From contig CAWBBE010000010.1 of NCBI GenBank assembly GCA_963786975.1, positions 455,826 through 519,825 of the forward strand: a stretch of DNA of 64,000 nt, given 5' to 3'. The notes under the pieces were generated by a model. The model saw only the letters and a program-made list of their open reading frames with translations. It had not been told where the DNA came from and did not search any database. The position numbers and the translations under genes were made by a program. Below, one piece after another: positions 17,628 to 25,792 of this stretch (positions are counted from its first letter, which is position 1; each line of letters opens with the position of its first letter). The stretch comes from Palsa-506 sp963786975. GTDB lineage: Bacteria > Actinomycetota > Actinomycetes > Streptosporangiales > Streptosporangiaceae.

Positions 17628-18773
17628 ATGGTCGACTACACCACCAAGGCGCCGGGCGTCTACATCGAGGAGATCACCCCCGCGGGGCCGATCGCCGGCG
17701 TCGGCACCAGCGTGACGGCGCTGATCGGGACCGTCGCCGCACCGCCCGCAAGCGGCGCTCTCGGCACGGCGGTCGCCGTCACCAACTGGACCGCGTACAC
17801 GGACGCCTTCGGCGGGTACAAGGCACCGCTGAACCTGCCGTATGCCGTCCGCGGCTACTTCGAGAACGGCGGCACGCTCGGCTACGTCGTCCCGATCAAG
17901 GACGCGACGGGCGTCGACGACGCACTCGACGCGCTCACCCGGCTGCCGGACGTCAGCATCGTGTGCCTGCCGGGGATCGTCGACCCGGCCGTGCAGGCCA
18001 AGGTCATCACGCACTGCGAGGCGATGGGGGACCGGTTCGCCATCCTGGACGGCGCCCAGGACCCGACGCCGCTGAAGCAGGGCGGCGCCCTGCAGGCGCA
18101 GCGCGGCGCGCTGGACTCGGCCAATGGCTTCGCCGGGCTCTACTGGCCCTGGATCGTCATCGCCGACCCGGCCGCGGCCGCCGCGACACCCGGGACGGTC
18201 ACCATCCCGCCGTCGGGACACATCGCGGGCGTGATGGCCCGGTGCGACGCCACCGTAGGAGTGCACCGCGCCCCGGCCAACGAACTCGTCCGGGGCGCCG
18301 TCGACCTCGACTACACGCTCAACGATACCGAGCAGGGACAGCTGAACAGCAGCAACATCAATGCCATCCGCGCGTTCCCGGGCAGCCCCCCGCTGATCTG
18401 GGGAGCCAGGACGCTGACCACGAGCACCCAGTGGCAGTACGTCAACGTCCGGCGGCTGGTGTCCTACATCGAGGACTCACTGACCCAGGGCCTGCGCTGG
18501 GCGATCTTCGCACCCAACAACACGGCCCTGTGGAAAGGCCTGGAGCGGTCGATCACCGAGTTCCTGACCCGCATCTGGGAAGCCGGCGCGCTGTTCGGGG
18601 CCAGCGCCAAGGATGCCTTCTACGTGCTGATCAACGACGAGCTCAACCCGCCTGCCGTCCGCGATCTCGGCCAGGTGTTCGTCGAGATCGGCCTGGCCGT
18701 CACCCGGCCGGCCGAATACGTAGTGCTGCGCATCGGCCTCTGGGACGGCGGCGCGCAGATCAGCGAGGGATAG
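17628..18773 (+). CDS. contractile tail sheath protein
   Basis: The 381-residue product begins with the sheath hallmark KAPGVYIEEI and ends with the conserved C-terminal domain (FVEIGLAVTRPAEYVVLRIG). In between are RRLVSYIEDSL and the LWKGLERSITEFLTRIWEAGALFG helix used in inter-subunit meshing. The length is that of short eCIS sheaths. Only one sheath gene is present, whereas antifeeding-prophage-type systems carry several. A GAGGAGGAG ribosome site precedes the ATG. In the particle it forms the outer contractile helix. Confidence 0.92.
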   Translation: MVDYTTKAPGVYIEEITPAGPIAGVGTSVTALIGTVAAPPASGALGTAVAVTNWTAYTDAFGGYKAPLNLPYAVRGYFENGGTLGYVVPIKDATGVDDALDALTRLPDVSIVCLPGIVDPAVQAKVITHCEAMGDRFAILDGAQDPTPLKQGGALQAQRGALDSANGFAGLYWPWIVIADPAAAAATPGTVTIPPSGHIAGVMARCDATVGVHRAPANELVRGAVDLDYTLNDTEQGQLNSSNINAIRAFPGSPPLIWGARTLTTSTQWQYVNVRRLVSYIEDSLTQGLRWAIFAPNNTALWKGLERSITEFLTRIWEAGALFGASAKDAFYVLINDELNPPAVRDLGQVFVEIGLAVTRPAEYVVLRIGLWDGGAQISEG

Positions 18774-18786
18774 AGGAGAACCTGAC

Positions 18787-19227
18787 ATGGCTCAGACAGG
18801 ACAGCGGGTCGACCCGTTCCGCAATTTCAACTTCCTGATCGAGCTCGATGGCATCGCCCAGGCGAGCTTTACCGAATGCAGCGGGCTCGGCTCCACCACC
18901 GAGGTGATCGAGAACCGCGAAGGCGGCGACAACGTGACCGTGCGCAAGCTGCCCGGCAAGACCAGCTACTCGGATATCTCGCTGAAATGGGGCCTGACCG
19001 CCTCCACCGAGCTCTGGGACTGGCGCCAGCAGATCGCCGACGGCAACGTGGTCCGCAAGAACGGCTCGATCGTTGTCTTCGACCTGGCCAACAGCACCGA
19101 GGTGGCCCGGTGGAACTTCGTCCGCGCGTGGCCGACCAAATGGGAGGGGCCGAGCTTCACCGCGAAAGGCAACGACATCGCGATCGACACTCTCGTGCTC
19201 GCGCACGAAGGGCTGACCCGGGTATGA
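18787..19227 (+). CDS. inner tube protein
   Basis: The 146-residue protein belongs to the gp19/Hcp-fold tail tube family. Recognisable parts are DPFRNFNFLIELDGIAQASF, the TTEVIENREGGDN loop and LKWGLTASTELWDWRQQI. It stacks as hexameric rings to form the lumen that carries cargo. The gene follows the sheath gene by 13 bases, the usual order. It is the only tube gene in the locus. Confidence 0.92.
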   Translation: MAQTGQRVDPFRNFNFLIELDGIAQASFTECSGLGSTTEVIENREGGDNVTVRKLPGKTSYSDISLKWGLTASTELWDWRQQIADGNVVRKNGSIVVFDLANSTEVARWNFVRAWPTKWEGPSFTAKGNDIAIDTLVLAHEGLTRV

Positions 19228-19592
19228 GCGTGCTGGCCACCGAGCTGGAATTCGAGCTGCCGAAGGGCTACGTCGACGCGGACGGCAACCTGCACCGCAA
19301 CGGCGTGATGCGGCTGGCGACGGCGGCGGACGAGATCTACCCGCTGAAGGATCCACGGGTGCAGAACTGGCCCGCCTACCTCATCGTTATCCTGCTCTCC
19401 CGGGTCGTGACCAGGCTCGGCGGCCTGACCGACATCAACCCCGGGGTCATCGAGGGCCTGTTCTCCGAGGATCTGGCGCACCTGCAGGACCTTTACAACC
19501 GGGTCAACGGGCTGACTCCGCGCACGATCACGGTCGACTGCCCGCACTGCGGCCGCGGCCACGATGTGGAGGTGCCGCTGCTGGGGGGGTAA
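19224..19592 (+). CDS. tail-assembly chaperone-like protein with zinc-knuckle end
   Basis: The ATG at 19224 overlaps the tube stop. The 122-residue product resembles the short protein that follows the tube gene in eCIS and some phages: FELPKGYVDADGNLHR, then RVVTRLGGLTDINPGVIEGL. It ends in a CPHCGRGH metal-binding-like knuckle (Cys106, Cys109, His113). By position it corresponds to phage tail-assembly chaperones. Its last codons run into a string of seven Gs directly before the stop, which may allow a longer frameshifted product. Confidence 0.75.
   Translation: MSVLATELEFELPKGYVDADGNLHRNGVMRLATAADEIYPLKDPRVQNWPAYLIVILLSRVVTRLGGLTDINPGVIEGLFSEDLAHLQDLYNRVNGLTPRTITVDCPHCGRGHDVEVPLLGG
19583..19589 (+). 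promoter_or_regulatory. candidate -1 ribosomal slip site (seven Gs)
   Basis: Positions 19583-19589 read G GGG GGG in the frame of the upstream gene, fitting the X XXY YYZ rule, and the zero-frame TAA follows at once (19590). A one-base backward slip leads into an open frame that has no canonical start of its own. Confidence 0.5.
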
Positions 19593-19774
19593 CGGGCTAC
19601 CCCCTGGACCGGGTTCACCAGGAGGCAGCCTTTCTCGGACGGTACGTGCACTGGACCCTGACCGAGGTGCTAGGCCTCGATCATGCCCAGCGGCGGCGCT
19701 GGGTGCAGGAGGTAGCCGGCCAGCTCGAGCGGGAGGGACGCGGGGCCGGGGACGGGACCTGGCAGGCGGACTGA
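19583..19774 (+). CDS. small helical eCIS protein, likely made by frameshift
   Basis: In the -1 frame relative to the preceding gene, a continuous reading gives GYPLDRVHQEAAFLGRYVHW followed by LTEVLGLDHAQRRRWVQEV, ending at TGA 19772. This is the small protein usually encoded between the chaperone-like gene and the LysM/DUF4157 genes in eCIS loci (DUF6760, from memory). Homologues normally begin with Met just before GYP. Here that codon is GTA or ACG, and no ATG, GTG or TTG lies in frame nearby. Translation therefore probably depends on the slip site or on re-initiation; a homopolymer sequencing error is also possible. Confidence 0.6.
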   Translation, partial: GGVTGYPLDRVHQEAAFLGRYVHWTLTEVLGLDHAQRRRWVQEVAGQLEREGRGAGDGTWQAD

Positions 19775-19803
19775 CGTAGCAACCAGGCAGACGGGAAGCG
19801 AGG

Positions 19804-20715
19804 GTGGCGGCGATGCCGATGACGGACAGCGACACGCTGGACCGGACGCTTGGCCAGCGCCTCGATGCCCTCGGGCGCGGCATTGCCGCCCGCCACCTGG
19901 TGACCTACCCGTGGGCCGCCAGCCTCGCGCCGCTGCTCGGCCGCGCCGGGCAGCGGGCCGAACTGTTCCACGGCCGGTTCGAGCGGGACGAGTCGCCGGC
20001 CGCCGGGCTGGCCGGAATTGTTCGCCGGGCCTCCGGGCACGACTCCGGGCAGGCTCCGCCGGGTGCGCGGACGCCTGCCGTTGATCCCGCCGGGGCTGCC
20101 CCGCCCGCCCGGCAGCTGCCGTTCGACGTTCGCTCCCGGCTGCGCGAGGTCGCCGGTCCCGGGGCCGATGCCCTGCGCGCGCACACAGGCCCGGCCGCCG
20201 ACACCTTCGCCAGGTCACAAGGAGCCGACGCCGTGACGGCGGGAACGGACGTCTACTTCCGCGACGGCCGGTACCGGCCGCGCGAGCCAGCCGGCCTGGA
20301 GCTGCTATCGCACGAGGCCGCGCACGTCACCGCGCTGCTTGACCCGGGCCGGGCCGGGCGGCGGGCCACCGCAGGCGGCGCCGGCGCCGAGGAGGAGGCC
20401 GCGCTGGGCAGCGAGCGGGCGGCGCGGGAGCGCTTCGGGCCGGCTGGGGCCCGCCCCGCAACAGCGGGCCCGGCTGGCCCGTGGCCGCTGGCCGGGCCGG
20501 GGGGGAGCCAGCCCGAGCCGCCCGGCCCGCCCGGGCCGCCCGGCCCGTCTGGGGCGGGGCTGGCCGGGGCCGCCGCGGCCGGCCCGCGCCCGATGCGGGC
20601 CCCGGTGGACCGGGACACCGGCCAGGGCCCGCCGTTCGACGTCGAGGAGTTGCGCCGCAGCCTCGTCACCGACCTGATGCGCCAGCTGCGTACCGAGTTC
20701 GAGCGGGGAGGCTGA
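19804..20715 (+). CDS. second eCIS-core (DUF4157) protein
   Basis: The 303-residue protein (GTG 19804; ATG 19813 also possible) carries a compact eCIS core: LPFDVRSRLREVAGPGADAL, then AVTAGTDVYFRDGRY and HEAAH in place of HELTH. The rest is a low-complexity Pro/Gly/Ala linker and a C-terminal helix (VEELRRSLVTDLMRQLRTEF). It has no toxin domain, unlike the 9.1 kb gene. Lying inside the structural operon, it is more likely a particle component or loading adaptor than a payload. Whether HEAAH still binds zinc is unclear. Confidence 0.7.
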   Translation: MAAMPMTDSDTLDRTLGQRLDALGRGIAARHLVTYPWAASLAPLLGRAGQRAELFHGRFERDESPAAGLAGIVRRASGHDSGQAPPGARTPAVDPAGAAPPARQLPFDVRSRLREVAGPGADALRAHTGPAADTFARSQGADAVTAGTDVYFRDGRYRPREPAGLELLSHEAAHVTALLDPGRAGRRATAGGAGAEEEAALGSERAARERFGPAGARPATAGPAGPWPLAGPGGSQPEPPGPPGPPGPSGAGLAGAAAAGPRPMRAPVDRDTGQGPPFDVEELRRSLVTDLMRQLRTEFERGG

Positions 20716-20716
20716 C

Positions 20717-21487
20717 GTGCAACCGCCGTTCCAGAACCTGCCGGCGTTCAGCAAGCCGGCCGCGGCCCGGCCGGTCAGCAGCGAACTGGCCAAGGCGCAC
20801 ATCATCGACACCGTGGCCGGCGTCAGCTACCCGGTGATGTACAACCCCGAGGAGCTCAAGTTCGAGCAGGGCAATACCTTCGCCGAGATCGGCGTCCCGG
20901 GGCTGAACGCGCCCCCGTTGCAGTACGTGCGCGGCAAGGCGCGCGTGCTGACGATGGAGTTGTTCTTTGACAGCTACGAGACCGGCGATGATGTCCGCGA
21001 TTTCACCCAGCCCATCGTGCGGCTCCTCGACCGGCAGCCGCTGACCAAGGCGCCGCCGGTGCTGCTCTTCTCGCTGGGGCGGGTGCAGTTCCGCTGCGTG
21101 CTCGTGGACGCCGGCCAGCGGTTCACCATGTTCCTGCGCGACGGAACGCCGGTGCGCTCGGTCATGTCGGTCCGCCTGCAGGAATACGTGGACGTCGACC
21201 TTGAGGTCAGCCAGGGGCTCTTTATCGGCTCGCCGGTCGTGTCGGCGGCGGTGAATGCCGTCGGCGGCGCGGCGGCGGCCGGCGCGGTGCTGGCCGGGGC
21301 AGCGACCATGCACGTCATCGCGCGGGGGGACACGCTGAGCGGCATCGCCGCCGCCTACCTCGGCGATGCCGCCCAATGGCGGCAGATCGCCGACGTCAAC
21401 AAGATCGTCGACCCGCTTGACCTCACCCCCGGCCGGTCGCTGATCATTCCGGCGCCGGCGGCCAGCGGATCGGGGCAACGGCCATGA
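20717..21487 (+). CDS. LysM-containing baseplate hub protein
   Basis: The GTG start follows the preceding stop directly. The first 180 residues match the eCIS/phage hub-associated protein (Afp7-like; YPVMYNPEELKFEQGNTFAE). Residues about 198-246 form a LysM domain: VIARGDTLSGIAAAYLGDA and LTPGRSLIIP. In phage T4 terms this is a gp53-like baseplate part that joins tube and spike, with LysM holding the complex or touching peptidoglycan. It overlaps the next gene by four bases. Confidence 0.85.
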   Translation: MQPPFQNLPAFSKPAAARPVSSELAKAHIIDTVAGVSYPVMYNPEELKFEQGNTFAEIGVPGLNAPPLQYVRGKARVLTMELFFDSYETGDDVRDFTQPIVRLLDRQPLTKAPPVLLFSLGRVQFRCVLVDAGQRFTMFLRDGTPVRSVMSVRLQEYVDVDLEVSQGLFIGSPVVSAAVNAVGGAAAAGAVLAGAATMHVIARGDTLSGIAAAYLGDAAQWRQIADVNKIVDPLDLTPGRSLIIPAPAASGSGQRP

Positions 21488-23130
21488 GCACGCCGCCGTT
21501 CGCCCCCTCGTTCGAGGTCCGCATCTCCGGCGTCACGCTGGCCGCCGACCTGGCTGACCAGATCCTGAGCCTGGAGGTGGACACCGATCTCGACCTCGCG
21601 GGCAGCTTCAGCCTCGTGCTGCGCAACAGCGATAACACCCTGCTCGACTCCGCGCTGCTCGACCTGGGCAAGACCGTCGAGATTCACCTGGGCTACGGCA
21701 ACGACCTAACCCCGGCGCTGCTCGGCGAGATCGCCGCGATCGAGCCGTCCTTCCCGGCGGACGGGCCGCCGACGATCAGCGTTTCCGGCTACGACAAGTC
21801 ATACAAGATGCGCCGTACCCAGCCGCCGCCCACCCAGTACTCGTTCATGAACGACAGCCTGATCGCGGCCCAGATCGCGGTGGCCAACGGGCTCATCCCG
21901 GTGGTGGACCCGACGCCCAGCTTCGACACCGAGCAGCGGGTCAAGGTCCAGACCGACATGGCCTTCCTCAAGGCCCTGGCGCAGAAGTACTTCTTCGACG
22001 TCTACGTCGAGTGGGACCGGCTGTACTTCCAGTTCCCGCGTCCCCAGCTCACCGCCCACGTGCTGGAGTGGGGCAAGAACCTGTCCAGTTTCAAACCGCG
22101 GATCTCCGACGCGGGCATGGCCGGGCTGCAGGTCGTCCGCAGCTACAACCAGGAACTCGCGCAGGCCATCTACGTGGCCGCCGTCGCCGCTGACTTCGAC
22201 GTCAACGACCTGGCGGAAAAGCTGGGCAGCGCGGCGCTCGACCTGCTGGGCACGCTCGCCCGCCGGGGCATCCTGCACCAGACGGTCAAGAACCCGCTGA
22301 GCGCCGCGGAACTGGCCAAGTCGCTGCTCGCCGACCTGCTGGAGGGAATGTACGAAGGCTCGGGGACCTGCATCGGCGTCCCCGGGCTGACCGCCGGGCG
22401 GTATCTCACCATCGCCGGCGTCGGGCGCCGCTTCAGCGGGACCTACCGGGCCCGCAAGGTCACCCACCGCATTGACGGCAATGGCTTCATGACCAGCTTC
22501 TCGATCACCCAGCGCAGCCACTCCAGCCTGCTCGGGCTGATCAGGAAGCAGCTCACCGAGGAGCCGTCACCGAGCCGGCCCGAGCGATTCTTCGGTGTCG
22601 TGGTCGGCGAGGTGCACGATAACAACGAGTCGCTGGCCATCCCGCCCAAGGTGCCGATCGGCCGGGTCAGGGTCAAGTTCCCCGGCATGTCGGACGCCTT
22701 CATCAGCGACTGGGCGCCGTGTGCTGCGCCGATGGCCGGCCCGGACCAGGGCTTCTACGCGCTGCCGGAGAAGGGCGACCAGGTGCTGGTCGCGTTCGAG
22801 CATGGCGACCTGTCCCAGCCGTACGTGATCGGCAGCCTGTGGAACGCCAGCAGCAGGCCGCCAGCCACGAACACGGACGGCACCAACAGCCAGCGCCTGA
22901 TCAAGAGCAGAGCCGGCCATGTGATCACCTTCGACGACACAGCGGGCGCCGGGAAACTGACCATCGAGGACAGCTCGGGAAGCTCGATCACCCTGAACGC
23001 GGCGGACGGCTCGATCACCATCACGGCCAAGGGCGACCTCACGCTCAAGGCCACCGGCCAGATCGGCCTGGAGGCGGCCGGCGGCGCAACCAAGATCACT
23101 ATGACCGAGCAGCAGGTGGACGTGACATGA
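21484..23130 (+). CDS. VgrG-like baseplate spike/hub protein
   Basis: The 548-residue protein combines a gp27-like hub (about 1-350, with ISVSGYDKSYKMRRTQ) and a gp5-like OB-fold (about 365-450, with FGVVVGEVHDNN, VPIGRVRVKFPGM and GDQVLVAFEHGDLSQPYVIG). A short beta-helix spike with repeats such as GSITITAKGDLTLKATGQIG completes it. There is no lysozyme domain. It forms the trimeric spike under the tube and may bear cargo or a tip protein. This is the Afp8 equivalent. Confidence 0.92.
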   Translation: MSTPPFAPSFEVRISGVTLAADLADQILSLEVDTDLDLAGSFSLVLRNSDNTLLDSALLDLGKTVEIHLGYGNDLTPALLGEIAAIEPSFPADGPPTISVSGYDKSYKMRRTQPPPTQYSFMNDSLIAAQIAVANGLIPVVDPTPSFDTEQRVKVQTDMAFLKALAQKYFFDVYVEWDRLYFQFPRPQLTAHVLEWGKNLSSFKPRISDAGMAGLQVVRSYNQELAQAIYVAAVAADFDVNDLAEKLGSAALDLLGTLARRGILHQTVKNPLSAAELAKSLLADLLEGMYEGSGTCIGVPGLTAGRYLTIAGVGRRFSGTYRARKVTHRIDGNGFMTSFSITQRSHSSLLGLIRKQLTEEPSPSRPERFFGVVVGEVHDNNESLAIPPKVPIGRVRVKFPGMSDAFISDWAPCAAPMAGPDQGFYALPEKGDQVLVAFEHGDLSQPYVIGSLWNASSRPPATNTDGTNSQRLIKSRAGHVITFDDTAGAGKLTIEDSSGSSITLNAADGSITITAKGDLTLKATGQIGLEAAGGATKITMTEQQVDVT

Positions 23131-23149
23131 CGGGCAGGCGAGACGGCCG

Positions 23150-23539
23150 ATGAACGAGCAGGTCTACGGCAGCGGGCTGGCCTACCCGCTGCAACTCGGC
23201 CCGCAGGGACTCGGCCAGGCGGCCGGCCGGGCGAAGGTCGAGCAGTCGATCAGGATCATTCTCGGCACCCAGTACGGCGAGCGCGTCATGCGGCCGCGGT
23301 TCGGCGGCAACCTCAAGTCCCTCGTCTTCGCGCCCAACAACGCGTCCACCGCCAGCCTGGCCCGCTACTACGTGTCCGCTGCGCTGGCCCAGTGGGAACC
23401 GAGGATCGACGTGCTCGATGTCACGGTGACCAACGACAACCTGCGCGGCGCGCTGCTGATCGACGTCCAGTACCAGCTGCGTGCCACGGGCGACGTGCAC
23501 AACCTCGTCTTCGTGCTCAACCTGGAGAGTTCACCGTGA
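23150..23539 (+). CDS. baseplate wedge protein, gp25/GPW family
   Basis: The 129-residue product has the gp25 pattern: AKVEQSIRIILGTQYGERVM, RPRFGGNLKSLVFAP and an EPRIDVLDVTV stretch towards the C terminus, with the sheath-initiating Glu-Arg-type features (GERVMRPRFG). It starts sheath polymerisation at the baseplate. The length is typical. The next gene's GTG start overlaps its stop. Confidence 0.9.
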   Translation: MNEQVYGSGLAYPLQLGPQGLGQAAGRAKVEQSIRIILGTQYGERVMRPRFGGNLKSLVFAPNNASTASLARYYVSAALAQWEPRIDVLDVTVTNDNLRGALLIDVQYQLRATGDVHNLVFVLNLESSP

Positions 23540-25755
23540 CGTTCGAATCGAGCCGGGGGCGGATCCTCCCCCCGAACCTTGACGACCGGACCTGGCAGGA
23601 TCTCGTCGCCGAGATGACCGCGCTCATCCCCAAGTACGCGCCGCAGTGGACCGACCATAACCCCAGCGATATCGGCATCGCGCTGATCGAGCTCTTCGCC
23701 TGGCTCACCGAGGCCGTGCTCTACCGCCTGAACCAGGTCCCTGACCAGAACTACATCAGGTTCCTGAACCTGATCGGCATCACCAGGGATCCGGCCACGC
23801 CCGCGCATACTTACCTGACGTTCACCTCGGGCGCCGGGACCGTCCGCGTGCCGGCCGGCACGCTGGCCCAGACCGCGGCCCAGGAGGGCCAGCCCGCGAT
23901 CGTCTTCGAGACCGACGAGGACGTCACGGTGCTGCCGACCGCGCTCAAGGCCGCGGTGGCCATCGGGCCCTACCCGGCGGGCGCCGCGGCCAGCCAGTAT
24001 GACAACGTCTCCAGCCTGCTGATCGGGCCGCCGACGGCCAAGTACCTCGTTGACGTGCCGCCCGGCCAGACCACGCTCATCGGCCTGGGCTTCGACCAGC
24101 CGGTCACCGACGACATCCAGCTGAGCCTGACCCTGTACCTGCCGGTCGCCGACCCCAGCCAGGTAACGCTGGCCTGGGTGTACTCCCAGGCCGCCGCCGA
24201 GCCGCTGGGCTGGCCAGCGGTGCCGGCCACCGACGACGGCACCGACTCCCTGCAGCACGACGGGAGCGTGAGCCTGCCGCCGCCGCCAGACTGGGCGGCG
24301 CAGCCGGCCGGCCAGCCGGCCACGGACGCATGGACGACGGTCACGGCCCGCGATCCCGCCGGGGCGGTCACCGATCCGCTGCGCTGGATCGGCCTGCGGA
24401 TCACCAACCCGGCCGCGGTGCCGCTGGCGATCGGCATCGACCGGCTGCTGTTCAATGCCGCGCTCGCGCGAACCGCGCTGACCGTCCGGGGAGAGCTACT
24501 CGGGCCGAGCACCGGCGACCCGTTCCAGGTCTTCCAGTTGCAGAACCGGCCGCTGTTCCGCCGGCCGGGGACGAGCGCGCCCTACGCCGACCTGGCCGTG
24601 CAGGTGGGCGCGGGCAGCCCGCCGGACTGGCAGGACTGGGCGCTCATGGATGACCTGCCGCCGGGACCCGGCAACGTCTACCGCGCCGACCCGGTGACCG
24701 GGGAGATCATCTTCGGCAACTACGACGACCAGCCCCAGCAGCCCCCGGCCGGCGGTAACGGCCAGGCACAGCAGGCCGGCCAGGGCCATGGCTCCGTGCC
24801 GCCGGCCGGCAGCCAGATTCAGGCCGCGAGCTACCGGTACGTCGCCGCGGGCGCGGCGGGCAACGTCGCCGCCGCTCAGGTGACCGTGCTCAGCGTCCCC
24901 CCGGCCGGCATCACCAACGTCTCGAACCTCGGCCCGGGGCTGGACGGCGCCGACGAGGAACCGATCGAGGACACCCTTCGCCGGGCTCCGGAGGAACTGA
25001 AGATCCGCAATCGCGCAGTCACCGCGGACGACTATGAGTTCCTGGCCCGGGAGGCGAGCAACGATGTGGTGATCCAGCGCTGCCTCACCCCGCGCGTGCA
25101 GGCCAGCACCGCCCCGGGCCCGGCCCCGCAGGCCTGGCAGAAGGGAGATCCGTGGACGTTCGCCGGCATCATCCGCGCGCCCGGCAACGTCAACCTGATC
25201 ATCGTGCCCGACCAGGGCCTGTCGGTGCCCAGGCCAGAGCCCACCCAGGACCTCATCCGCGAGGTCAGCGCCTACCTGGAGCCCCGCCGGGATCTGACCG
25301 CGCACCTGCAGGTACTCGGGCCGAGGTATCTTCCGGTGATCGTGAGCGTCGCGCTGGTGGTATGGCAGGAGGCGATCCAGGCGGGCGCGGACCAGGCCAA
25401 GGTGACGGCCGACACCCTGGATCAGATCCGCGCCTTCCTGCACCCGACGCAAGGCGGTCCGGCCGGGGCGGGCTGGCAGGTCGGGCAGCCGGTGTTCACC
25501 TCGGATCTGTTCAAGGCGATCATGCCGTCGGAGGATCTCGGCTACATCTCCAGTCTTCAGGTCCGGCCAGATATCCCCGCCTACCACCTGCCGCCGCTAA
25601 ACCCCGGCGGCACGGTGGCCAACTACAACCCGGCCCTGGAGCGGCCGTTCCCGCTGTCGCCGTTCGGGGCGTCGGTGCGCGTCGCCGACTACGAGCTGGT
25701 CTGCGCGGCAGCCGATGCCGCGCACCAGATCACTTCTACCGTGGCCCCCATCTGA
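23536..25755 (+). CDS. baseplate J protein
   Basis: Starting at GTG 23536 (four-base overlap) it gives 739 residues. The N terminus (LDDRTWQDLVAEMTALIPKY, HNPSDIGIALIELFAWLTE) is the conserved eCIS baseplate J/Afp11 helix bundle. The middle holds beta-rich insertions, and the C-terminal third carries the gpJ-like region (EDTLRRAPEELKIRNRAVTA, DDYEFLAREAS). It corresponds to the T4 gp6 wedge, which makes the iris that triggers contraction. Confidence 0.9.
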   Translation: MTFESSRGRILPPNLDDRTWQDLVAEMTALIPKYAPQWTDHNPSDIGIALIELFAWLTEAVLYRLNQVPDQNYIRFLNLIGITRDPATPAHTYLTFTSGAGTVRVPAGTLAQTAAQEGQPAIVFETDEDVTVLPTALKAAVAIGPYPAGAAASQYDNVSSLLIGPPTAKYLVDVPPGQTTLIGLGFDQPVTDDIQLSLTLYLPVADPSQVTLAWVYSQAAAEPLGWPAVPATDDGTDSLQHDGSVSLPPPPDWAAQPAGQPATDAWTTVTARDPAGAVTDPLRWIGLRITNPAAVPLAIGIDRLLFNAALARTALTVRGELLGPSTGDPFQVFQLQNRPLFRRPGTSAPYADLAVQVGAGSPPDWQDWALMDDLPPGPGNVYRADPVTGEIIFGNYDDQPQQPPAGGNGQAQQAGQGHGSVPPAGSQIQAASYRYVAAGAAGNVAAAQVTVLSVPPAGITNVSNLGPGLDGADEEPIEDTLRRAPEELKIRNRAVTADDYEFLAREASNDVVIQRCLTPRVQASTAPGPAPQAWQKGDPWTFAGIIRAPGNVNLIIVPDQGLSVPRPEPTQDLIREVSAYLEPRRDLTAHLQVLGPRYLPVIVSVALVVWQEAIQAGADQAKVTADTLDQIRAFLHPTQGGPAGAGWQVGQPVFTSDLFKAIMPSEDLGYISSLQVRPDIPAYHLPPLNPGGTVANYNPALERPFPLSPFGASVRVADYELVCAAADAAHQITSTVAPI

Positions 25756-25792
25756 CCGTGCGGGCGGACCGGGATTCCAGGAGGCAAGCAGC

